NCBI GenBank assembly: GCA_036491115.1
Contig: DASXCQ010000020.1
Location: 1 to 64,000 of the forward strand
DNA length: 64,000 nucleotides
Direction: 5' to 3'
Origin: DATEPR01 sp036491115
GTDB lineage: Bacteria > Actinomycetota > Actinomycetes > Mycobacteriales > Pseudonocardiaceae
How positions within the stretch are numbered: position 1 is the first letter of the stretch; each line of letters starts with the position of its first letter. A program made the position numbers and the translations under genes. Below are positions 10,235-18,442 of the stretch, one piece after another. The notes beneath the pieces are model-generated. The model ran no database searches and was not told where the DNA came from. It saw only the letters and a list, made by a program, of their open reading frames with translations.

Positions 10235-11202
10235 ACGCCACCGACCATCGACGTCAGGAGCCTGCGACGACAGTCAAGGTTCCGATCGCCTCGTTACGTC
10301 CCGCGGACTCACCCCGGTTGGCCGGGGAGGACACCGCTCACATCAACTCCCTGGCCGCGTCCACGGCCGCCTTCCCACCCATCACCGTGCACCGCGCCTC
10401 CAACCGGGTCATCGACGGTATGCACCGCCTGCGAGCCGCCATGCTCCGCGGCGAGGCCGAGATAGAGGTGTGCTTCTACGACGGGGCAGAGGATGACGCG
10501 TTCGTGCTGGCCGTCGCCACGAACGTGCGGTACGGCCTGCCGTTGTCGCACGACGATCGGCTCGCTGCCGTCACCAGGATCATCGCGACGCATCCTGAGT
10601 GGTCCGACCGGCGGATCGCCTCGGTCAGCGGCCTGTCCCGCCGGACCGTCGCCCAGTCGCGTGGCGCCGCGGACCATGCGGCGACCGCGGCGCGGGTCGG
10701 CAAGGACGGCCGGTCCCGTCCGGTCGACAATGTCGCCGTCCGTGCGAGGGTGGCCGAACTGATCCGTGAACGGCCCGACGCGTCGCTGCGCGAGATAGCC
10801 CGGAACGCCGGAGTGTCACCGTCGACCGTCATGCGGGTCCGGCAGCGCCTGTCCGACGAGGACTCCGATCGCGGCGAGGAAGCGGACGCGGGAGGCGGCC
10901 CGACATTCGGGGACTTCACGGACAGACCCGTCACGCTCCACGAACATGAACAGGACGTCACCGTCGCCCTGCGGCTGCTGGCGACCGATCCGTCGCTGCG
11001 CTTCAACGCCGCCGGCCGGGCACTGCTGCGACAATTGAACGTGCACCTGCGGAGCAGAGGACAATGGCAGCGGCTGCACGACCTGATTCCGGCCCACTGC
11101 GCCGGCATCGTTGCTCCACTGGCCCGAGACATCGCGACGACCTGGTACGAGTTCGCCGAACGCCTCGAAGCCCAGGGCCGATCGGCCGATCCGCGGACCT
11201 GA
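10213..11202 (+). CDS. StrR/NovG-type ParB-like transcriptional activator
   Basis: A 329-residue regulator. The N-terminal half is a ParB/Srx-like domain: PIASLRPADSPR, then ITVHRASNRVIDGMHRLRAA. A helix-turn-helix follows (SDRRIASVSGLSRRTVAQSR), then a second one (LREIARNAGVSPSTVMRVR) and a C-terminal ligand-free tail. This is the architecture of the pathway-specific activators StrR of streptomycin and NovG of novobiocin clusters, which bind spaced inverted repeats near promoters. ATG 10213 is chosen because GGGGG (10201-10205) stands 7 bases before it. It is the best candidate to act at the palindromes found at 11217 and 27975. Confidence 0.8.
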   Translation: MPVPPPLNATDHRRQEPATTVKVPIASLRPADSPRLAGEDTAHINSLAASTAAFPPITVHRASNRVIDGMHRLRAAMLRGEAEIEVCFYDGAEDDAFVLAVATNVRYGLPLSHDDRLAAVTRIIATHPEWSDRRIASVSGLSRRTVAQSRGAADHAATAARVGKDGRSRPVDNVAVRARVAELIRERPDASLREIARNAGVSPSTVMRVRQRLSDEDSDRGEEADAGGGPTFGDFTDRPVTLHEHEQDVTVALRLLATDPSLRFNAAGRALLRQLNVHLRSRGQWQRLHDLIPAHCAGIVAPLARDIATTWYEFAERLEAQGRSADPRT

Positions 11203-11216
11203 CCTCTCGACCGGAC

Positions 11217-11266
11217 ATTCGGCGGCGGCCGAATCAGTCGTCGCCGCCACCCGGACTGTCTAGCGT
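11217..11266 (+). promoter_or_regulatory. Palindrome plus -10-like box, promoter of the N-oxygenase gene
   Basis: An 18-base palindrome ATTCGGC-GGCG-GCCGAAT occupies 11217-11234. After 26 bases comes TAGCGTTG (from 11261), a plausible -10 region, 42 bases before the N-oxygenase ATG. The same palindrome with another 4-base centre lies at 27975-27992, followed after 27 bases by TACCGTTG. No good -35 box is visible in either, which fits an activator-dependent promoter with the activator bound where the palindrome is. Which regulator binds is an inference. Confidence 0.5.
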
Positions 11267-11307
11267 TGCACCACGGTCTCAGCAATAGCCGCGGGGAGCG
11301 TACGTCA

Positions 11308-12321
11308 ATGTACCGAGAACAGGCGCTCGCCGAACTGGTGTATGTCCGCAAGCACCGCCAGCAAGCGGCCGTGCGGCAACTGGCGCAGTACCGGAGCGCG
11401 TTCCTCCGCTGGGACGAGCGCTCGGGCGTACGCCGAAAACCACGGAGAACACTCGGCGAGCCCGCCGACGACGCCATCTATTTCCCACCCGAACTGCTAC
11501 CGGCGGTGAGCCACCTACTGGTGCGGAACGAGGGGGCGGAGTTCACCCGGCGGCTCCTCGTGGGCCGCCTGTACGGCTATCTGGACTTCACCACGGAACT
11601 TGAGGGACTGGCCGTCATCCCCGTCGCGGGACGAATCAGCCGTGGCCAGGCCGGATTGGAGCTGCCGGAACAGATGCGGGCCGACGCGTTCAAGATCGTG
11701 ACCGACGAGGCGTGGCACGCACAGTTCTCCTACGACTTCGCGCAGCAGGTCGAGGCGCGCACCGGTGTACCGCGACCCCGGTTCGGCACGGCGGCGTTCG
11801 TCGGTCGCCTGGACATGGTGCGCAACCGCCTGCCGGCCGCGGCGCGCGGTCTGGAGAACCTGCTGTTCGCGATCGTCAGCGAGACTCTCACCACTGGCAT
11901 CCTCGCCGACATCCCCCGCGACACCCGCCTGCCGGATGCCGTCCGCGACCTGGTGCGGGACCACGGCGAGGACGAGGGGCGCCATCACGTCTACTTCCGG
12001 ACGCTGCTGCGGCACCTGTGGCCGGCACTCACCACGGTGCAGCGGCGGGCGATCGGCCCGCTGCTGCCCGAGATCGTCTTCGCCTTCCTGGAACCGGACT
12101 ACGTCCAGATCGGCGCCTGCCTACATTCGTGTGGCCTCACGGCCGACGCGACGGAACAGGTGCTGGTCGAGTCGTGGCCGGTCGACAGTGTCGTCAGCGA
12201 CACGGCAGAGGCCGCGGAACCGGTTGTCCAGTACTTCGGCATGGTCGGCGCACTCGACGACCCTGGCACGGCGGCCGCGTTCGAGGAAGCCGGGCTGCTG
12301 CGCGAGCACGTCTCGTCCTGA
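11308..12321 (+). CDS. AurF-like diiron N-oxygenase
   Basis: A 337-residue all-helical protein with ferritin-like diiron motifs: a Glu in TTELEGLAVIP, DEAWHAQF, a Glu in IVSETLTTGI, and GEDEGRHHVYF. The spacing and the EDEGRHHxYF ending resemble the p-aminobenzoate N-oxygenase (AurF) family, which oxidises amines to hydroxylamines, nitroso or nitro groups. In this cluster it could N-oxidise an amine made by the DegT aminotransferase or by the amidotransferase. ATG 11308 has only a modest ribosome binding site (GGGGAGCG). It is the first gene after a promoter-like region and probably shares a transcript with the nucleotidyltransferase and RRE genes that follow. Confidence 0.65.
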   Translation: MYREQALAELVYVRKHRQQAAVRQLAQYRSAFLRWDERSGVRRKPRRTLGEPADDAIYFPPELLPAVSHLLVRNEGAEFTRRLLVGRLYGYLDFTTELEGLAVIPVAGRISRGQAGLELPEQMRADAFKIVTDEAWHAQFSYDFAQQVEARTGVPRPRFGTAAFVGRLDMVRNRLPAAARGLENLLFAIVSETLTTGILADIPRDTRLPDAVRDLVRDHGEDEGRHHVYFRTLLRHLWPALTTVQRRAIGPLLPEIVFAFLEPDYVQIGACLHSCGLTADATEQVLVESWPVDSVVSDTAEAAEPVVQYFGMVGALDDPGTAAAFEEAGLLREHVSS

Positions 12322-12378
12322 GTATCGATCAGCGAGCGACCGGTTCGGTGGAGCCGGTCGGGTTGGGGTTGGTGTCCG

Positions 12379-13158
12379 ATGACCATCGACTATCGCGCCC
12401 GAATCTCCGATCTGGTGGCCGCCGGTCTCGTGCCCGGCACCAGTCGATGCGTGTTCGCCGCGGGATCGCTGGTGCGCGGCTGGGGCAACTCATCCAGCGA
12501 CGTCGACGTCTACGTGGTGTCGGACGAGGAATGGCGTAGTGACACAGCGGTGTACACCAGCGTCGGACTGGAGCCCGCCACGGTCGTCGGCGAATCGACC
12601 CGGTTGGACGGAGTGGCCTGGGATCTGCACTACTGGCTGGACAGCCAGGTCGACCAGGTCATGGCCAAGGTCTCCTGGGAAGCCTACGAAGCGGGCGGAA
12701 ACGCGGGCAGCAGGCTGGCATCGCCCGAGATCGCCCTGCTGGAAAGGTTCGGCCACGGGGTCGACGGGTTGGGCGGCGACTGGCTCAGCACCCGGCGGGA
12801 GGAACTGGCCGACTCGGCGTTCGCCGTGATCCGCGTGTCCTATGAGCTGATGTACGCCGACTCGTACGCGGAGGACGCTGTCGGTCAACTGGCATGCGAC
12901 GACGTGCACAGCGCGGTGCTCTCCGCCAGGACCGCGTTCGGGCACGCCATGGACGCGCTGTTGGCCCACCACGGTGAATACAACCACAACCCGAAGTGGC
13001 GGGCCCGCCGCTTCCAGGCCGCCAACCCCACTCTACTGTCCTATGAGGACTATTGGGCACTGGAGACCATGCGGTCCTACGACCCGGCCGACCCCGCGTC
13101 GTGGGTGATCGAGGTGCTGCGGGCATGCCGGCAGGTGTCGCTGGAGGTGAGTGTGTGA
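12379..13158 (+). CDS. KanNT/Pol-beta-type nucleotidyltransferase
   Basis: A 259-residue protein with the textbook nucleotidyltransferase signature GS-x10-DxD (Gly29-Ser30, Asp41, Asp43) and a later WDLHYW that can supply the third carboxylate. A C-terminal helical domain follows, as in aminoglycoside and lincosamide nucleotidyltransferases. It may adenylylate or cytidylylate a hydroxyl group. In phosphonate pathways nucleotidyl activation of a phosphonate (for example CMP-hydroxyethylphosphonate in fosfomycin, or CMP-hydroxymethylphosphonate in phosphinothricin) is common, though those enzymes are of another fold. A self-resistance role is the alternative. It ends in a GTGA overlap with the RRE gene. 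Confidence 0.75.
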   Translation: MTIDYRARISDLVAAGLVPGTSRCVFAAGSLVRGWGNSSSDVDVYVVSDEEWRSDTAVYTSVGLEPATVVGESTRLDGVAWDLHYWLDSQVDQVMAKVSWEAYEAGGNAGSRLASPEIALLERFGHGVDGLGGDWLSTRREELADSAFAVIRVSYELMYADSYAEDAVGQLACDDVHSAVLSARTAFGHAMDALLAHHGEYNHNPKWRARRFQAANPTLLSYEDYWALETMRSYDPADPASWVIEVLRACRQVSLEVSV

Positions 13159-13460
13159 GTGCCGGAGCCATGGGCGGCGTCGTCGTGCCAGGGTTCGACC
13201 GTGTCCTCGGGCCACGGTTCGACATGCGGGTGCGCAATTCCGGTGGCCGCCTGATGGTCACCGCCGACGGCACCTCGCTGGAGCTGTCCGAATCGGCAGG
13301 CTTCGTCTTCCGCCAGGTGGACGGAATACGGACGGTCCGCGAGATTGGCGCGCTGCTGGCGGCGGAGTACAACATCGACGTGGACGAGGCGACCGCCGAT
13401 GCCGCCGAGGTGTTGGCCAAACTGTTGGCGCACACCATGTTGCTGCCGGAACCGATGTGA
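13155..13460 (+). CDS. PqqD-like RiPP recognition element (RRE) protein
   Basis: A 101-residue protein with the PqqD/lasso-B1 pattern: three short strands (RFDMRVRNSGGRLMVT, then GTSLELSESAGFVFRQVDG) followed by RTVREIGALLAAEYNID and two more helices forming a winged helix. Such proteins bind the leader of a ribosomal precursor peptide and hand it to modifying enzymes. The start is the GTG at 13155, which overlaps the upstream stop (GTGA). The likely partner is the 22-residue peptide at 28183, whose Y-x2-P-x-V stretch resembles the part of lasso leaders gripped by B1 proteins. No B2 leader protease is present in the window. A hairpin terminator follows at 13554. Confidence 0.75.
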   Translation: MSAGAMGGVVVPGFDRVLGPRFDMRVRNSGGRLMVTADGTSLELSESAGFVFRQVDGIRTVREIGALLAAEYNIDVDEATADAAEVLAKLLAHTMLLPEPM

Positions 13461-13848
13461 CGGGCAGGCGCACGGCTGTTGTCCAACTGGTGCCGCACGC
13501 CAGTCAAACACCGGCTGCGGTGGGGGCGCTCCGCTCACCAGCGAAGACACGCCGACCGCTCGGCTTCCGCGAGCGGTCACGTACCGAATCACCCGCGAAT
13601 TCCGGATGACGAAACGCGACTCCTTGCGCTGTCGTGACGTCAGGCTTACATTTCTACGGATACCGTGAAACGTGACAACAGGGCGGCGCATGGGTCCCGC
13701 GCCTCATTGGTAGAAACCACGCAGCGTGATGGCGAATAACACAACGCCGTGACCCGGGCGTTCGCTTACGGTGATTGATTCCGATTGTGTCCGTCGCCGC
13801 CCTGCCGGGGTGCGGCTGCCGGGCGAATCTGCAGACGGAGGGCCTCCG
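13461..13848. other. Intergenic region ahead of the phosphonate operon
   Basis: It holds the hairpin at 13554-13578 and presumably the promoter for the fourteen-gene run that begins at 13849. No -35/-10 pair stands out and the ATTCGGC palindrome seen at two other promoters of the cluster is absent. No gene is supported here. Confidence 0.4.
13554..13578 (+). terminator. Hairpin after the RRE gene
   Basis: Arms GACCGCTCG (13554-13562) and CGAGCGGTC (13570-13578) pair perfectly over 9 bp around a 7-base loop, 94 bases after the RRE stop codon. No T-run follows, as is usual for actinomycete terminators. Confidence 0.5.
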
Positions 13849-15243
13849 TTGTCATTGGCGCCGGATAATGCTGTGCTGACAGGTCAGGCTCTGTCGCCGA
13901 TCGACGGCGACGACGGATTCGCGGCGAGAATGGCAGCCTTGCTGCGCTCGATCGCGAACGACCTCAAACGCAACGACGCGGATGCGGACACTGAACTCGG
14001 CCTGGAGCCGGGCACCTTCGCCGGGTACGTGACCGGACAGGTGCCGGTGACGTGGGCCTTCATCGAACACGTCGCCCGCCGGTGGCCGGTCAACGAGCGC
14101 GATCTGCTGCCCGTGCACAACGACGTTCCCCGAGGGGTGCTCGTCGTCAGCGCTGAGTCGTCGCAGGCCAGCGGGCGGATCATCGATCGCGGCAGCGGTC
14201 CTTACTACCGTTACTGCGACACGGCCACCACCCGGCTCGCGTCCTACCGGCCCGAGCTGATCGAAATGCTGGTGCATGTCGACGACAACAGTCCCGACAA
14301 CAGCCGGGTCGCGTGGAACGAAGGACACCTGCTGTATCAGTTCACCTATTTCGTCGGTGACATCAACTACTACTTCCAGGATCGTGCCGGCCGCCGTCAC
14401 TGCGCCGCGATGACCACCGGTGACAGTGTATGGGGAGCCCCATGGGCACCCCATTCCTTCACCGCCAGAGGTCCGCGGCCGACGCATATTCTCGCGTTGA
14501 CCTACGGCACCGGACTGGTCGGTGATCCGCAGCAGGAACTGTCCGCACTCGGTAATGAGGCGTGCCGTTCGCTGATGGCCGAGCATGCGGATCGGTCCCC
14601 GCTGGCCGAAATCATGAACAGCCAGTTGATGACCGTGGACGAACTGGCGGCGAGGACCGATCTACCCGCCGAGCGGGTGGCCGACCTCGCCAGCCGGCCG
14701 GACACCGCCAGCCTCGCCGAACTCGGGGTGTTGGCGTCCGCACTGGGCATGCCTCGGTCGGCGCTGCTGCCCGCACTCGACGATCCGACGACGACGGTGA
14801 ACCTGGCCCGCCGGGCGGCAAGTGGCGAATGGCACCATTCGCCTTCCTATCGGGTCCGGCGGCTGGCACACGATCCGTTCAATGAGGACACGTCCGCGCT
14901 GGAGTTGACCGTACTGAATTCGGGGCCCGGCGAACGAATCGCGACACATCAGCACTCGTATCTCTACGTGCTGTCGGCGAAGTCACTCGACATCAGGTGG
15001 ACCTTCGCGGGGCAGCACCATCAGGAGGTCGTCGGTAGCGGCGATTCCCTGTATGTCGTGCCGGGGGTCGCGCTGTCCTTCGCCGTGCCCCCGGGCGAGG
15101 AGGCAACAGTCGTGGTTCTGCGTGTGGGTGGGGCGGTCGGCAACAGGTCTCGTGCGGTGGTGGCCAGTTTCGCACCGCAGGCCCTACGGAGATACCTCAG
15201 CGAGGATCGGATCTGGTACACCGCGCGGGACGGGGTCGCATGA
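13849..15243 (+). CDS. Methylphosphonate synthase-like two-cupin oxygenase
   Basis: A non-haem iron enzyme of the HEPD/MPnS family: N-terminal helix-turn-helix-like segment, then two cupin halves. Expected substrate is 2-hydroxyethylphosphonate with O2. Predicted iron ligands are His160 and Gln164 (GHLLYQ) and His202 (WAPHSF). From family knowledge, MPnS uses His148/Gln152/His190, the same x3 and 42-residue spacings, while HEPD uses His129/Glu176/His182; the residue aligning with the HEPD glutamate here is Gly196. This favours cleavage to methylphosphonate over hydroxymethylphosphonate. Start: TTG 13849 has GGAGGG (13837-13842) 6 bases upstream and gives 464 residues; GTG 13771 is possible but has no such site. 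It ends in an ATGA overlap with the PEP mutase gene, confirming its place in the phosphonate pathway. Confidence 0.75.
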   Translation: MSLAPDNAVLTGQALSPIDGDDGFAARMAALLRSIANDLKRNDADADTELGLEPGTFAGYVTGQVPVTWAFIEHVARRWPVNERDLLPVHNDVPRGVLVVSAESSQASGRIIDRGSGPYYRYCDTATTRLASYRPELIEMLVHVDDNSPDNSRVAWNEGHLLYQFTYFVGDINYYFQDRAGRRHCAAMTTGDSVWGAPWAPHSFTARGPRPTHILALTYGTGLVGDPQQELSALGNEACRSLMAEHADRSPLAEIMNSQLMTVDELAARTDLPAERVADLASRPDTASLAELGVLASALGMPRSALLPALDDPTTTVNLARRAASGEWHHSPSYRVRRLAHDPFNEDTSALELTVLNSGPGERIATHQHSYLYVLSAKSLDIRWTFAGQHHQEVVGSGDSLYVVPGVALSFAVPPGEEATVVVLRVGGAVGNRSRAVVASFAPQALRRYLSEDRIWYTARDGVA

Positions 15244-16109
15244 GGGATGACACGAGATTCAGACTTCGCTCGGCCATTGCCTCCGGTCGACTGGTGCGGG
15301 CCGTTGGCTGCCACGACGCGCTCGCCGCCCGCCTGGCCGAGAACGCGGGATTCGAAGCCATCTGGGAATCCGGGCTGACGCTGTCGGCCAGCCGCGGGGT
15401 GCCCGACATGGGCTGCGTGACGATGAGCGAGTATCTCGACACCGCGGAGAGCCTGGTCCAGGCCGTCGACCTGCCCGTCATCGCCGACTGCGACACCGGC
15501 TTCGGTGGTCCGCTCAACGTCGAACACATGGTGCGACGGTACGAGGCGCGTGGCATCGCGGCCGTCTGCATCGAGGACAAGGTGTTCCCCAAGGCCAACA
15601 GCTTCGCCGATGTCGAGCACCCGCTCGTCTCGATCCCGGCGTTCGTCGACAAGATCGATGCCGGGAAGTCCGCGCAGCGGGACAAGGATTTTCTGCTGAT
15701 CGCGCGAACCGAGGCGCTCATCTCCGGGTTGGGTATGGACGAAGCCATGGAACGTGCGAACTGCTATGCCGAAGCGGGGGCCGATCTGGTACTCGTGCAC
15801 AGTCGCAGCAGCATTCCTGAGGAGATTGTTCGATTCGCCCGGCACTGGAATCGTGCCACGCCGCTGGTGGCCATTCCGACGACCTACACCACGATCACCG
15901 AGACGGAACTGCGCAGCCTCGGCTTTCGGGTGGTCATCTACGCAAACCAGACGTTGCGCGCCCAGGTCAAGGCCACCCGCCGAATGCTCGACACCCTCGC
16001 CAACGGAGGCTGCGCCGCGTCCGTGGAGGACGACCTGGTCGACATCGCCGACATATTCGAGCTGTCGAGCATGCCGGTCAAGACCTTTAGCGACGGATCC
16101 GCGACGTGA
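15240..16109 (+). CDS. pepM: Phosphoenolpyruvate phosphomutase
   Basis: The first committed enzyme of phosphonate biosynthesis, isomerising PEP to phosphonopyruvate. It is a 289-residue alpha/beta barrel of the isocitrate-lyase superfamily with the diagnostic EDK-x5-NS motif (Glu112-Asp113-Lys114, Asn120-Ser121 in EDKVFPKANS). That motif separates true PEP mutases from lyases and carboxyphosphonoenolpyruvate enzymes. Other hallmarks are GCHDALAARLAENAGFEAIWESG near the N-terminus and ADCDTGFGG. Length matches the family. Its start and stop overlap both neighbours by 4 bases, so it is translationally coupled to the oxygenase before it and the decarboxylase after it, which pulls the unfavourable equilibrium forward. 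Confidence 0.95.
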   Translation: MRDDTRFRLRSAIASGRLVRAVGCHDALAARLAENAGFEAIWESGLTLSASRGVPDMGCVTMSEYLDTAESLVQAVDLPVIADCDTGFGGPLNVEHMVRRYEARGIAAVCIEDKVFPKANSFADVEHPLVSIPAFVDKIDAGKSAQRDKDFLLIARTEALISGLGMDEAMERANCYAEAGADLVLVHSRSSIPEEIVRFARHWNRATPLVAIPTTYTTITETELRSLGFRVVIYANQTLRAQVKATRRMLDTLANGGCAASVEDDLVDIADIFELSSMPVKTFSDGSAT

Positions 16110-17260
16110 GCACGCGGATGGCGAACACCACGGCCGTCGACGTCAGCGGCGAGGACGTGTTGTCCGGTCTGCGGCAGCTCGGCGTCGACACATTGGTGAG
16201 TGTTCCGTGCTCGTATTTCAATGGGATTTACACCGCCATGCGGAACGATCCCGCGGCGATCACTCATCTTCCTGCGGTCAACGAGGGCAGCGCGGTCGGT
16301 GTTGCCGCCGGTGTCCACCTGGCCGGGCGCACGCCGGCCGTGATGTTGCAGAACTCGGGCTTCGGCAACCTGATCAACCCGTTGACATCGCTTCTGCTGC
16401 CTTACCGGATTCCGGCGTTGTTCCTGATGAGCCTGCGAGGCCACCCGGAGCCCGGTCCGGGCGAGGAACAACATCGCTGGATGGGTCGGGTCGTACCCTC
16501 CTGGCTGGACTCGCTGGAGATACCGCACTGGACCATGGGCACCACCACGTCCTGGCCGGAGGCGATCGGCGGGGCGCGAACGGCGCTGCGCCGCGGCCAG
16601 CCGGCGTTCCTACTGTTTCCCTCGCCCGTCCTGCCGACGGAGCGGCCGCCCCGGGCGGACGCGGCGGTCGACGGAGCGGGAATGACCCGTCGTGCCGCTG
16701 TCCAGGCACTGCTGTCCGCACGCGAGGACGACTACCTCATGTCCACCACGGGGTATCTGTCCCGCGAACTGCACGATCTGGACGACAGCGAGAAGAACTT
16801 CTACATGCAGGGCTCGATGGGGCATCTTGCCTCCATCGCGCTGGGTATCGCCGTGGCCAGGCCGGACACGCCCCTCGTGGTCCTGGACGGCGACGGAGCC
16901 CTACTGATGCACATCGGCGTCCTGGCGACGATCGGCGAGCACCGGCCGGCCCGCTTCATCCACGTCGTCTTCGACAATCACGCCTACGAGTCGACCGGTG
17001 GTCAGCCGGTCGGCGGCACACCGGTCGACTTCGAAGGGATCGCCTCGGCGTGCGGAATCACCGTGGTCGGGCGAGCACGTACCGCGGCCGAGGTCCACGA
17101 GCTGCTCGGCCGGGCCAGGCAGCAGGCCGGGCCGACCCTGCTGGTCATCGAAGGCATGATGTCGGACACCACCGCAGGTCGTGCGTCGCAGTCACTGGCC
17201 TTACCGGAACTGGCGACCCGGTTCGCGGCCGCCATCCGGACGGCACCGGTGTCGCCATGA
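16106..17260 (+). CDS. ppd: Phosphonopyruvate decarboxylase (TPP-dependent)
   Basis: Converts phosphonopyruvate to phosphonoacetaldehyde with thiamine diphosphate and Mg2+. A 384-residue single-chain enzyme: the N-terminal PYR half has the glutamate in VNEGSAVGVAAGVHLAGR that activates TPP, and the C-terminal half has the GDG...N cofactor motif (LDGDGALLMHIG, then VVFDNHAYESTGG). The start is GTG 16106, overlapping the PEP mutase stop as GTGA. Phosphonopyruvate decarboxylase rather than sulphopyruvate or acetolactate enzymes is inferred from the family match and the position directly after PEP mutase. Confidence 0.93.
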   Translation: MSTRMANTTAVDVSGEDVLSGLRQLGVDTLVSVPCSYFNGIYTAMRNDPAAITHLPAVNEGSAVGVAAGVHLAGRTPAVMLQNSGFGNLINPLTSLLLPYRIPALFLMSLRGHPEPGPGEEQHRWMGRVVPSWLDSLEIPHWTMGTTTSWPEAIGGARTALRRGQPAFLLFPSPVLPTERPPRADAAVDGAGMTRRAAVQALLSAREDDYLMSTTGYLSRELHDLDDSEKNFYMQGSMGHLASIALGIAVARPDTPLVVLDGDGALLMHIGVLATIGEHRPARFIHVVFDNHAYESTGGQPVGGTPVDFEGIASACGITVVGRARTAAEVHELLGRARQQAGPTLLVIEGMMSDTTAGRASQSLALPELATRFAAAIRTAPVSP

Positions 17261-18429
17261 CCGGGTCGGTCGACACATCGGTCCGGGCACTGCCCTACCT
17301 GGACACCGGCTACTTTGGTCGGGGAATCACTCGTACGCTGGGCGCGCACCTCGATGTGCTCAGCGTCGAACGCCTGGTCGTGGTCCGCTGCGGCGAGTCG
17401 TACGGCAGGTGCGGCGCGGCCGAGCGGGTCGGGGCCGCCACCACGGAACGCGAGGTGCGCTACCTGCGTTCCGCCAGCCCACGGACCACCGTCGAGCAGG
17501 CGCGCGCGGCGATCGACCTGGCACGCGACTGCCACGCCGACGCGGTGCTGGGCATCGGCGGCGGCAACGCCCTCGACCTCGCCAAGGTAGTGGCGACGTT
17601 CGCCCACGCCCCGGACGACTTCGACCGGTGGCGCGCCGACCCGCAGGGCCGTCGTCCCGAGTCGCGGCGGCTCCGGCTCCTGCTGGTGCCCACGACGGCC
17701 GGCTCGGGCAGCGAGGCGACCGGTTTCGCCACCCTGTGGCAGGGCGCACGCAAGATCTCGGTCGACGGCCCCGCGCTGCGCGCCGACGTCGTACTCGTCG
17801 ATCCCGAGCTGACCTGGACGACCGATCCGCCGACCTTCGCTTCGGCAGCTGTAGACGCACTCGCTCAGGCCGTCGAGGCAGGATGGTCCCGCCGGGCCAC
17901 TCCGGAGTCGGCGCGGTACGCCACGGAGTCGTACGCGGTGCTGGCCGCCGCGCTGGACGCGATCACCAAGGATGGGCGCGACGTCGTCCTGGAGGACCGG
18001 CTCAGCTGGGGCGCCACACTCGCCGGCGCCGCCATCAACATCGCGCGCACGACGGCGGCGCACGCTCTCTCGTACGCGCTGACCTACCGCTGCGACCTGC
18101 CGCACGGTGCCGCCGTCGGGCTCTGCCTGCCGTGGGTGATCCAGCACAATGCCGCGACCGTGACGCCGCCACCGTCGGCGAAGGTGGACCTGGCCCGGGT
18201 CGTCGCCGCCCTGCTGTCCTACGGCGGCTTTCCCACCGGCCTTGCCGAGCTGGACACCGAACGCTCGGTATTGCGCCAGGACTGGACCGTGGTGCTGGCG
18301 TCGGACCGGGCCCGCAACAATCCACGACCCCTTCGGCAGTCGGACATCGACCACCTGGTCGGCACGGTCGGGTGCCGGATTCCGGCCGGTGCCCGGCGCT
18401 CGACGAGCGACCACGAACAACACCGGTGA
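17257..18429 (+). CDS. Iron-containing alcohol dehydrogenase, phosphonoacetaldehyde reductase
   Basis: A 390-residue group III (iron-type) alcohol dehydrogenase. It shows GIGGGNALDLAKVVA (nucleotide binding), LVPTTAGSGSEATGFA, and a metal site built from Asp/His residues including VDALAQAVEAGW and TTAAHALSYALTYRCDLPHGAAVGLCLP. In phosphonate clusters the enzyme of this type next to pepM-ppd (PhpC in phosphinothricin biosynthesis) reduces phosphonoacetaldehyde to 2-hydroxyethylphosphonate, the substrate needed by the oxygenase at 13849. The start ATG overlaps the decarboxylase stop. Function is inferred from fold plus context; the fold itself is clear. Confidence 0.88.
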   Translation: MTGSVDTSVRALPYLDTGYFGRGITRTLGAHLDVLSVERLVVVRCGESYGRCGAAERVGAATTEREVRYLRSASPRTTVEQARAAIDLARDCHADAVLGIGGGNALDLAKVVATFAHAPDDFDRWRADPQGRRPESRRLRLLLVPTTAGSGSEATGFATLWQGARKISVDGPALRADVVLVDPELTWTTDPPTFASAAVDALAQAVEAGWSRRATPESARYATESYAVLAAALDAITKDGRDVVLEDRLSWGATLAGAAINIARTTAAHALSYALTYRCDLPHGAAVGLCLPWVIQHNAATVTPPPSAKVDLARVVAALLSYGGFPTGLAELDTERSVLRQDWTVVLASDRARNNPRPLRQSDIDHLVGTVGCRIPAGARRSTSDHEQHR

Positions 18430-18442
18430 CAGGGAGACTGAC

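Noticed and set aside
13849..15243. Plain hydroxyethylphosphonate dioxygenase (HEPD)
   Set aside because: The HEPD glutamate ligand position is glycine and the spacing between the two histidines (42) is that of MPnS.
15754..17256. Long open plus-strand frame upstream of the alcohol dehydrogenase start, formally giving an 891-residue protein
   Set aside because: It runs out of frame through pepM and ppd, is Arg/Pro/Gly-rich, and the true gene starts at ATG 17257 in an ATGA overlap.
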